Assembly (NCBI RefSeq): GCF_025961205.1
Contig: NZ_JAOQNH010000003.1
Span: 1,106,001-1,170,000 of the forward strand
Direction: 5' to 3'
DNA: 64,000 nucleotides
DNA from: Azospirillum fermentarium
Lineage (GTDB): Bacteria; Pseudomonadota; Alphaproteobacteria; Azospirillales; Azospirillaceae
Every line of letters starts with the position of its first letter. Position 1 is the stretch's first letter. Positions 34,901 through 41,681 of the stretch are shown here, in pieces. The notes under the pieces were generated by a model. The model had not been told where the DNA came from. It was given only the letters and a program-made list of their open reading frames with translations, and did no database searches. Position numbers and translations under genes: made by a program.

Positions 34901-35989
34901 TCAGTTCACGCTGGCGGTCGCCGGCAGGCTCTGCACGGCGCCGATCAGGTTTTCCGTGTAGATCACCTCCTTGGGCGCCAGCTTGAGCGCCTTGGCGGTC
35001 ATCTGGTTGGCCTCATCCTTGCGTCCCTGGGCGCTCAGGACCTCGGCCCAGTTCGAATAGACGTCGGAGAAGTTGGGATCGGCCCTGGTCGCCGCGTCGA
35101 ACTTGGCGTACGCCTCGTCGATGCGTCCGGTCAGGGCCAGGGAGAAGCCCCATTCGCCGAGCGCCGCCGCCGTCACCGCCGGGTTCTGGGCCGCGGTCGG
35201 ATGGTTCACCACCTCCTTGAACTTGACGATGGCCTGGTCATGCTCGCCCAGGCGGGCCTTGACGACGCCGATGTTCAGGCGGGGCGACAGGAAGGCCGGG
35301 TCCAGGTGGCTGGCTTCCTCGAACTGATGGATGGCGCCCTGGCGGTCGTTCTGCTGGTACAGCACCATGCCCCACAGATTGTGCAGCCACGGGGCGTATT
35401 GGGAATGATGGTCGTCCAGCTCGCGGCGCACGATTTCCAGCGTGGCGGTGAAATCGCGCGACAGCCGGTCGCGTTTGAACTGATAGGCGGCGAGGATGTA
35501 GGGGTTGACCACCCGCATCGCCTCGTACGCCATGTCATGGACCAGCCCCTTCATCTCCTCCACCTTGGCGGTGTGGGAGACGCGGGTCTTGTTGTGATGG
35601 CTGTCGTAGCTGCGCAGGATGAATTCCACCTGCTCGTCGTGGCGCACGATCTCGCCGGAGAAGGTGAAGGGAATCATATGCGCCGATTCCTGCACCACGC
35701 GGATCAGCGGCGTGACCCCCAGATATTCGCCCAGGACCGACGACGCCTTCTTGTCGGCGTGCAGTTCCACCTGCCGGGCTTCGGCGCGGGTGAAGGCCTG
35801 GCGCTCGATCTCCTGCATTTCGTCGGCCAGCTTGGTGATCACCACGGCGGGGGTGTAGCCGCTTTCCTGAGCGATCGAGTCCGGCACGTCGATGTATTCG
35901 AAATGGATGGTCTGGGTGTCGGTGAACACGGCAAAGCCAAAAGCCATCGCCAGCGTCACCAACGGAATGGTGAGAATGCCAAAATCCAT
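34901..35989 (-). CDS. Membrane-anchored TPR protein (copy 2)
   Basis: 362 residues with AAGGAGG seven bases before the ATG. N-terminal membrane segment (GILTIPLVTLAMAFGFAVF), an unassigned domain (~25-165, with HFEYIDVPDSIAQESGYTPA and IPFTFSGEIVRHDEQV) and TPR repeats (~185-350: AIHQFEEASHLDPAFLSPRL, YAKFDAATRADPNFSDVYSN). Same architecture as the protein at 26886-28076. It is the second gene of the channel/chemoreceptor operon, 34 bp upstream of the His-rich gene. Probably a scaffold at the inner membrane. Confidence 0.68.
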   Translation of the reverse strand: MDFGILTIPLVTLAMAFGFAVFTDTQTIHFEYIDVPDSIAQESGYTPAVVITKLADEMQEIERQAFTRAEARQVELHADKKASSVLGEYLGVTPLIRVVQESAHMIPFTFSGEIVRHDEQVEFILRSYDSHHNKTRVSHTAKVEEMKGLVHDMAYEAMRVVNPYILAAYQFKRDRLSRDFTATLEIVRRELDDHHSQYAPWLHNLWGMVLYQQNDRQGAIHQFEEASHLDPAFLSPRLNIGVVKARLGEHDQAIVKFKEVVNHPTAAQNPAVTAAALGEWGFSLALTGRIDEAYAKFDAATRADPNFSDVYSNWAEVLSAQGRKDEANQMTAKALKLAPKEVIYTENLIGAVQSLPATASVN

Positions 35990-36085
35990 GTCAACCCTCC
36001 TTCCCGGCGGAAGTCCCCTGCGGTCAATGTGCGCCGGCGCTTGCTGTCAGACGTGTTTCGTATCGGTTGGCGACGACCCGCGGGG

Positions 36086-37705
36086 TCAGGGTGCCGGTTT
36101 GTCGCCGAGCGACAGGAAACGGCTGGGGTGGACGTCGCGCACGTTGTAGACCCAGCCCCGGACCTTCTGGCTGACCAGGGATTTGGTGGCGAAGTGATAC
36201 AGCGGGATGATCGGGTAATCCTCGATCATGACCTTTTCCGCCTGCCCCAGGATGCGCGCGCGCTCGCCGGTGTCTTCCACCGCCGCCGCCTGGCTCAGCA
36301 GGTCGTCGTAGGTCTTGTTGCGGTATCCGGGATCGTTGCGCGGCGGCAGGGCGGAGGACTGGAGCAGGTTCAAGAACACGGTGGGGTCGGCGTAATCGCC
36401 GATCCAGGCCGCGCGCACCACCTGGAAATCGCGCCGCGCGCGGCGCTTCAGATACTCGGTGCGCTCCACGCTGACCGGCTTGACGATGATGCCCTTGCCG
36501 AAGGCGTCCTGCCACATGCCGATCACGGAATCCGCGATCACGCGGTTGTTTTCCGATTTGTTGTAGAGGATCTCGATGGACAGCGGCTGCATCGGGCTGA
36601 AGCCGGCGGCGGCGAACAGGCGCCGCGCCTCGGTCAGGCGGTCGTCCATCGGCTCGCTGATGAAATCCGCGGTCTGCCGGCGGTAATTGGGCACGATGGG
36701 CGGCACCAGCCCATAGGCCGGCGCCTCGCCGGCGCGGGTCACCTTATCGACGATGCTTTCGCGGTTGACGGCCAGGGCCAGGGCACGGCGCAGGTCGCGG
36801 TTGCTCTTGAACGGCTCGGCCGTCAGGTTGAAGGCGTAGTAATAGGTGGCCAGGAACGGACGGTTCCAGAACACCCGCGGCTCGGTCAGCGAAATCCACT
36901 TCACCCGGTCCTGCGGCACCTCGTAGGTGGCGTCCAGCACCCCGGCCTTGAACCGCCGCACCTCTTCCGACGCGTCGTCAAGGGGGAAGAACACCACGCG
37001 GTCGATGGAGACATCGGCCTTGTGGTGAAAATTCTCGTTCCGGGTCACGGTGATCTGCTGCTGGGGACGCCATTCCGCCAACGCGTAAGGGCCGTTGCTG
37101 ACCAGCTTGCCCGGCTCCGCCCAATGGTCGCGGTTGACATCCACGGTGCCGCGGTGGACCGGCAGCGCGCTGTTGTCGGCGGCCAGAAGGTCGAGGAAAT
37201 AGGGCGTGGACGCTTCCAGCGTGATGACCACGGTGCGCGGATTGGGTGCCGCGATCCCCAAGGCGTCAGAGGACTTCACCCCATCGATCAAGCCGCCGGC
37301 GTTCTTGACGACCCGCATGTTGGATGACGGCGCGATCCCATCCTTGGGCGTCAGGGCGCGGCGCAGGCTGTAGAGAAAATCATCCGCCGTGACCGGATCG
37401 CCGTTGGACCACCGGGCATCGCCACGCAGATGAAACGTATAGACCCGCCCATCATCGGACACCTGCCAGGTTTCGGCCACACCCGGCACGATCTTGCCAT
37501 CGGGGCCATAGACCACCAGCCCTTCGAACAGATCACGGAAAATGTTGGATTCGATGCGCCCGTCGGTCCGGTGCGGATCGAGGGTGGATGGCTCTCCACC
37601 GTTGCCCCGGTTTAGAACGGTTTCGGCACGGGCGCCGCCCTGGGCGCCGATCACAAGCCCCGCCACCACCGACACGGCAGCAAAATATTTCCAACGGGAA
37701 ATCAC
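36086..37705 (-). CDS. Orphan peptide-type ABC substrate-binding protein (OppA/DppA family)
   Basis: 539 residues from GTG 37705 (GGGAGG just upstream; ATG 37720 would place the Shine-Dalgarno inside the gene). Signal peptide ending near GGARA, then the SBP_bac_5 fold: NGGEPSTLDPHRTDG, FEGLVVYGPDGKIVPGVAE, GDPVTADDFLYSLRRAL and the C-terminal YPIIPLYHFATKSLV. OppA proteins bind oligopeptides and similar ligands in the periplasm. No permease or ATPase is adjacent; the next genes in the operon encode a TPR protein, a ligand-gated channel and a chemoreceptor. A sensing role is therefore a reasonable inference. Confidence 0.82.
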   Translation of the reverse strand: MISRWKYFAAVSVVAGLVIGAQGGARAETVLNRGNGGEPSTLDPHRTDGRIESNIFRDLFEGLVVYGPDGKIVPGVAETWQVSDDGRVYTFHLRGDARWSNGDPVTADDFLYSLRRALTPKDGIAPSSNMRVVKNAGGLIDGVKSSDALGIAAPNPRTVVITLEASTPYFLDLLAADNSALPVHRGTVDVNRDHWAEPGKLVSNGPYALAEWRPQQQITVTRNENFHHKADVSIDRVVFFPLDDASEEVRRFKAGVLDATYEVPQDRVKWISLTEPRVFWNRPFLATYYYAFNLTAEPFKSNRDLRRALALAVNRESIVDKVTRAGEAPAYGLVPPIVPNYRRQTADFISEPMDDRLTEARRLFAAAGFSPMQPLSIEILYNKSENNRVIADSVIGMWQDAFGKGIIVKPVSVERTEYLKRRARRDFQVVRAAWIGDYADPTVFLNLLQSSALPPRNDPGYRNKTYDDLLSQAAAVEDTGERARILGQAEKVMIEDYPIIPLYHFATKSLVSQKVRGWVYNVRDVHPSRFLSLGDKPAP

Positions 37706-38163
37706 GGTGCCTCCCTGCATTTTCAGCGCACAGTCAAATTTTCAATTTCAGTATCACAGAAATCTCCATTTTTGAAAGAGAAGACAGTTGTTATAATTCT
37801 TTTATTTAATGAAACTCACAACAAACACCAACGAAACAAACGAAAATGATTTCAAAATTATTGTTCCACCATTGCAATGTGAGATTTTACTTTATCAATT
37901 GCAGGTTCGTATTTTTACGATAAAGAAACACATGGGAAAATCGCAGGGCATAATGTTATAAATGTTCAAAAATATATTTCCATGAATGATAAAGACTGCC
38001 TCATAACCGTATTTCATGGTATCGTGCCGGTAAAACCCATGCCGTAAACCGTCCGAATCGCTTGAAGCCGCGTTCAATCACAAAGAGATCGGTCGATTTT
38101 TGTTGATCATTTCAAATGGAATGGGTGTTGGAAACAAAATTCCCACACCTACACGGTGAATCA
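37706..38163. other. AT-rich divergent promoter region
   Basis: 458 bp between the oppA-like gene (-) and mlaA copy 2 (+), AT-rich over 37720-38020. It contains AACGAAACAAACGAAA (37830-37845), resembling half of the motif upstream of the adhesin operon, a small hairpin TCGTA/TACGA (37907-37920), and GGTGTTGGAA/TTCCCACACC (38124-38149), one mismatch, just ahead of the mlaA start. No gene seen. Confidence 0.45.
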
Positions 38164-38844
38164 ATGACAAGGAAGCTCTCTATAGGCGTTTTTTTGGCCC
38201 TGGCCTGCGCGCCCATGGCCGCATGGGCCACCGCCGATCCCTTCGAACCGTTCAACCGGGCCATGTTCGCGTTCAACAAGGGGGTTGTTGATTGGGTGAT
38301 CGAGCCAACGGTCACCCATGTCGGCCCATGGATTCCCGGCCCGGTGAAAACCGGCCTGTCCAATGCCTATGGCAACCTGACCGACATCGAAATGGTTCTC
38401 GACAACGCGCTGCAGGGAAAGGCGAAGGACACGGCGGTGTCGGCGGCGCGGTTCGGGGTGAATTCAACCCTTGGCATCGCCGGCCTGTTCGATGCGGCGA
38501 CACCGCTGGGCTTGACACGGCGGGAAGCCAATTACGGCGTCTCGTTGTGCCGGACCGGCCTGATGCCGGGATCCTATCTTGTGCTTCCCCTTGTCGGCCC
38601 GGCCAACACCACCGGGGCTGTGGTGCTGAGCGCCGGCGTGGCGGCCGAAGTCTATGCCCTGAGCTTCATTTCAACCACTCTGGCCGCGGCTGATTTCGTC
38701 ATCATCGACCTGGGCGGTTCGGCATCGGCCCTGCGGCACATCAAAGAGATTCCCGACAGCGGGGGCGACCTGTACGCCGCCCAGCGGGAAGCCTACCGTC
38801 AGTACATCGACGCCGGATGCGCAGACGGCGCGGCTGCCCATTGA
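38164..38844 (+). CDS. MlaA/VacJ-family outer-membrane phospholipid protein (copy 2)
   Basis: 226 residues from ATG 38164. Signal sequence (to ~residue 24; the cysteine in LALACAP is not in a good lipobox) and a compact MlaA domain: ADPFEPFNRAMFAFNKGV, VKTGLSNAYGNLTDIEMVLD, RFGVNSTLGIAGLFD, GVSLCRTGLMPGSYLVLPLV. Closer to the family norm in length than copy 1. It has its own AT-rich promoter and is divergent from the channel operon. Outer-membrane phospholipid removal is the family function; pairing with the MlaFE fusion at 14735 is inferred. Confidence 0.83.
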   Translation: MTRKLSIGVFLALACAPMAAWATADPFEPFNRAMFAFNKGVVDWVIEPTVTHVGPWIPGPVKTGLSNAYGNLTDIEMVLDNALQGKAKDTAVSAARFGVNSTLGIAGLFDAATPLGLTRREANYGVSLCRTGLMPGSYLVLPLVGPANTTGAVVLSAGVAAEVYALSFISTTLAAADFVIIDLGGSASALRHIKEIPDSGGDLYAAQREAYRQYIDAGCADGAAAH

Positions 38845-38907
38845 CCCGTGGCGGCGGGCAACCGGACGCCCCGCCGCCGCACGGAACGGCGGCGGCGGGT
38901 GCGGCGG

Positions 38908-39411
38908 TCAGGCGGCGGAACGGTTGACGCGGCTTTCGGCCAGAGACGTCAGCTTCTTGTCCGTCGCCTTTTCCTCGTCCAGATTCTGCTGAAGCACGGC
39001 GGCGCAGTCGTTGCGGCCAAGCTGCTGGGCCCAGGCGATCAGGGATCCGTAGCGGGTGATCTCGTAATGCTCCACCGCCTGGGCGGCGGCGATGAGGGCG
39101 GCGTCCAGCACCTGTTTATCCTCAACCTCGCTGGCAACCTCGTCCGCTTCCTCGAGAATGCCGTCGATGGCCGGGCATTGAACGGATCCGATTTCCACGC
39201 CGTGCATGGAAAAGACCTGCTTCAGCCGCTCGACCTGCCCTTCGGTCTCACGCAGGTGCGTCTGGAAGCCCTGCTTGAGTTCCGGGTTGGATGCCTTCTC
39301 CATCATGGAAGGCAGGTTCTTCAAAATGCGGTTTTCCGCATAATAGATATCCTTGAGCTGATGGACGAAGAGATCGTCCAGGGTCTGGATGTCCTTGGAG
39401 AACAGGGCCAT
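38908..39411 (-). CDS. DUF892/YciF-type ferritin-like stress protein (copy 1)
   Basis: 167 residues from ATG 39411. The N terminus ALFSKDIQTLDDLFVHQLKD and IYYAENRILKNLPSM are diagnostic for the YciF/DUF892 family, a four-helix ferritin-like fold with carboxylate/His pairs (HLRETEGQ, EHYEITRYGS). Members are osmotic- and general-stress induced; biochemical role unsettled. It is divergent from the KGG-repeat gene, the classic yciF-yciG partnership. Confidence 0.85.
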   Translation of the reverse strand: MALFSKDIQTLDDLFVHQLKDIYYAENRILKNLPSMMEKASNPELKQGFQTHLRETEGQVERLKQVFSMHGVEIGSVQCPAIDGILEEADEVASEVEDKQVLDAALIAAAQAVEHYEITRYGSLIAWAQQLGRNDCAAVLQQNLDEEKATDKKLTSLAESRVNRSAA

Positions 39412-39789
39412 GGCGAGAATCTCCCTCGCATCGTGTTTGGGTGGGTTTGTCAGCACGGGTGCCGAATGCACCGGCCTTCTTCAATAGCGGAAGACGTTCT
39501 TGGTTCCGGCAGATCCCCTTTCGGACAAAATACAAAAAAGAAAACACCTTGCATCAAAAGTATTTGATCGACAAACACGCCACAATCATCAAAAAAATAG
39601 AAATCATAACTCGACAATTATGGATTTTCTTTACCTGAAAGAAAGAATAAGCGAAGCTGTTCGGCAAATTTAATGCACAGGCATCAACGTCTTATCAGGA
39701 AAACAACGGAACAAAGGGCCCCAGGCCATGTTGGTGCTTGCGTGCTCCGGCACCGCCGGGGCATCCCACACGCAAGAGAGAGAGACGAG
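39412..39789. promoter_or_regulatory. Divergent region with EcfG-type promoter for the KGG gene
   Basis: 378 bp spacer, AT-rich over 39520-39680. GGAAC (39709-39713) and GTT (39731-39733) are separated by 17 nt, matching the alphaproteobacterial general-stress sigma factor consensus GGAAC-N16/17-(C)GTT, 57 bp before the KGG ATG. The minus-strand GGAACC near 39504 lacks a convincing -10 partner. Confidence 0.6.
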
Positions 39790-40194
39790 ATGACCGACAA
39801 GAACCAGGGCCGCAGCGCCGGCGGGCAGCATTCCGGGGGGAATTTCAAGAACGATCCCGAACGCGCTGCCGAAGCCGGCCACAAGGGCGGGCAGCATTCC
39901 GGCGGCAACTTCAAGAACGATCCCGAGCGCGCCGCCGAGGCCGGCCACAAGGGCGGACAGATGTCCGGCGGCAACTTCAAGAATGATCCCGAACGCGCCG
40001 CCGAGGCCGGCCACAAGGGCGGACAGATGTCCGGCGGCAACTTCAAGAACGATCCCGAACGCGCCGCCGAGGCCGGCCACAAGGGCGGGCAGCATTCCGG
40101 CGGCAACTTCAAGAACGATCCCGAGCGTGCCGCCGAGGCCGGGCGCAAGGGAGGCGAACACAGCCATGGCGGCGGACGGGGCGAGCGGGAATGA
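39790..40194 (+). CDS. KGG-repeat stress protein (YciG/GsiB-like)
   Basis: 134 residues made almost wholly of five copies of a 22-residue unit, GGQHSGGNFKNDPERAAEAG plus HK, with H/M variation at position 4. The KGG motif with NFKNDPERAAEAG is the stress-induced acidophilic/glucose-starvation repeat of YciG, GsiB and Con-10 proteins, thought to act as hydrophilic protectants under desiccation or starvation. Single-repeat forms (~60 residues) are usual in enterics; five copies are long. Preceded by an EcfG-type promoter. Confidence 0.85.
   Translation: MTDKNQGRSAGGQHSGGNFKNDPERAAEAGHKGGQHSGGNFKNDPERAAEAGHKGGQMSGGNFKNDPERAAEAGHKGGQMSGGNFKNDPERAAEAGHKGGQHSGGNFKNDPERAAEAGRKGGEHSHGGGRGERE
39820..40149 (+). 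repeat. Five 66-bp tandem coding repeats
   Basis: Five in-frame 66-bp units encode the KGG repeats and are close to identical at DNA level (repeated AACTTCAAGAACGATCCCGA and GCCGAGGCCGGCCACAAGGG). Copy number could change by recombination without shifting the frame. Confidence 0.88.
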
Positions 40195-40230
40195 TCCCCT
40201 GACGCGGAACGCCGCCGCCGCTCACCCCAC

Positions 40231-40256
40231 AAAGGGCCGCCCGAGGGCGGCCCTTT
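40231..40256 (+). terminator. Bidirectional terminator hairpin
   Basis: AAAGGGCCGCCC-GA-GGGCGGCCCTTT is a perfect 12-bp stem flanked by A and T runs, 36 bp after the KGG stop and 13 bp before the convergent SDR stop. It can serve both directions. Confidence 0.75.
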
Positions 40257-40269
40257 GCCCATCCGCGCA

Positions 40270-41160
40270 TCAGGGGCCGCCGCGCCCCCCTACCGCGCCA
40301 TAGACGTGGCCGGTCACGTAGCTGGCTTCGCCGGATGCCAGGAACACATAGACCGGTGCCAGTTCCACCGGCTGGCCGGGGCGCCCCAAGGGGGTCTCGG
40401 CGCCGAAGTGTTCCACCTTTTCCGGTGGCTGGCCGCCGCTGGGCTGAAGCGGGGTCCAGAACGGGCCGGGGGCGACGGCGTTGGCGCGGATGCCCCGTCC
40501 GGCCACCTGCCGGGCCAGCCCCTTGGTGAAGGTGATGATGGCCGCCTTGGTCGCGGCATAATCCAACAGGTTTTCCGGCGGCTCATAGGCGGTGACCGAA
40601 CTGGTGTTGATGATGGCCGCACCGTCCTTCAGATGGGCCATGGCCGCCCGCGTGATCCAGAACATGGCGTAGAGGTTGGTCTTCAGCGTCTCATCGAACT
40701 GTTCGGTGGTGATGTCGGCCAGGGAATCGACGCTGTGCTGGCGGGCGGCGTTGTTCACCAGGATGTCCAGGCCGCCCAGCCCGCGCACCGCATCGGCCAC
40801 CAGCCTTGTGCAGAACGCCTCGTCCCGGATGTCGCCCGGCAGGGGCACCGCCGTGCGCCCCGCCGCCCGGATCAGGGCCGCCACCTCCTGGGCGTCCGCT
40901 TCCTCCGCCGGCAGGTAGTTGAAGGCCACATCGGCCCCTTCGCGGGCAAAGGCGATGGCGGCGGCCCGCCCGATCCCGGAATCGCCCCCTGTGATCAGCG
41001 CCTTGCGTCCCGTCAGGCGCCCGCTGCCGCGATAGCTGGTTTCGCCATGGTCGGGCCGCGGGTCCATGCGGCTGGCCAGACCGGGCCACGGCTGTTCCTG
41101 CCGGGGGAACGGCCGCCGGGGATAGGCCGCCGCCTGCCGGGACGTTCCGTCGCTTGCCAT
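40270..41160 (-). CDS. SDR-family oxidoreductase (YghA/YhdF-like)
   Basis: 296 residues from ATG 41160. A ~45-residue polar N terminus (RRPFPRQEQPWPGLASRMDP) typical of YghA-type stress dehydrogenases is followed by a Rossmann fold: ALITGGDSGIGRAAAIAF, NNAARQHSVDSL, catalytic Ser in INTSSVTAY and YAATKAAI (YxxxK). It uses NAD(P)H on an aldehyde or ketone not identifiable here. On the minus strand GGAAC (41223-41219) and GTT (41200-41198) form an EcfG-like promoter, in line with its stress neighbours. Confidence 0.85.
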   Translation of the reverse strand: MASDGTSRQAAAYPRRPFPRQEQPWPGLASRMDPRPDHGETSYRGSGRLTGRKALITGGDSGIGRAAAIAFAREGADVAFNYLPAEEADAQEVAALIRAAGRTAVPLPGDIRDEAFCTRLVADAVRGLGGLDILVNNAARQHSVDSLADITTEQFDETLKTNLYAMFWITRAAMAHLKDGAAIINTSSVTAYEPPENLLDYAATKAAIITFTKGLARQVAGRGIRANAVAPGPFWTPLQPSGGQPPEKVEHFGAETPLGRPGQPVELAPVYVFLASGEASYVTGHVYGAVGGRGGP

Positions 41161-41241
41161 GCTTGCTCTCCGCCTGTGCGTGTCCGTTGCCCCGGTCAAC
41201 CGGAAAACACAAGACCGCGTTCCCGCCGCGGCATCGGGCGG

Positions 41242-41266
41242 GGAACCTGTCCGCCGCCCGGATGTT
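41242..41266 (+). promoter_or_regulatory. EcfG-type stress promoter for the DUF6496-like gene
   Basis: GGAAC (41242-41246), 17 nt, GTT (41264-41266): identical spacing to the KGG promoter, 30 bp before the ATG at 41296. Supports co-regulation of the block by the general stress response. Confidence 0.6.
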
Positions 41267-41295
41267 ACGGCGGGAAACAGCGGACGGAGGCCACC

Positions 41296-41652
41296 ATGGC
41301 ACCCCAGCAGTCGAAAGAGCAGAAGGAAACCGTCAGCCGCGTGATGCACGAATTCAAGCACGGCGAACTGACGATGCGCGGCGGCCCGCGGGTGAAGAAC
41401 CCCAAGCAGGCCATCGCCATCGCCCTGCACGAAGCCGGCGCCACGAACCAGGAAAGCCCGGCGGAGAACAAACGGAACCTGCGCCGGACCAAGGCCAAGG
41501 AGAAAGAGGGACAGACCGCCCAAGCCAGGACGGAAGGCACGGGCACGACCAAGAGTGCCCTCTACGCCGAGGCCAAACGCCGGAACATCCCCGGACGCTC
41601 CCGCATGTCCAGGAGCGCGCTTGAACGGGCGCTGGGCCACCGGGCGGCATAA
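41296..41652 (+). CDS. DUF6496-like small basic protein
   Basis: 118 residues, Lys/Arg-rich, behind GGAGG. The first half (KETVSRVMHEFKHGEL, GGPRVKNPKQAIAIALHEAG) is the DUF6496 pattern seen in small stress-linked proteins; the second half has TKSALYAEAKRRNIPGRSRM, SRSALERALG, a SAP/Rho-N-like helical motif that could bind nucleic acid. No enzymatic role is suggested. Divergent from the SDR gene and EcfG-promoted. Confidence 0.75.
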   Translation: MAPQQSKEQKETVSRVMHEFKHGELTMRGGPRVKNPKQAIAIALHEAGATNQESPAENKRNLRRTKAKEKEGQTAQARTEGTGTTKSALYAEAKRRNIPGRSRMSRSALERALGHRAA

Positions 41653-41681
41653 GCTCCCGGACGGCATGGCGGGCGGCACGG

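Noticed and set aside
39820..40149. CRISPR-like array
   Set aside because: The repeats are contiguous, in frame and encode KGG protein units; there are no unique spacers or cas genes.
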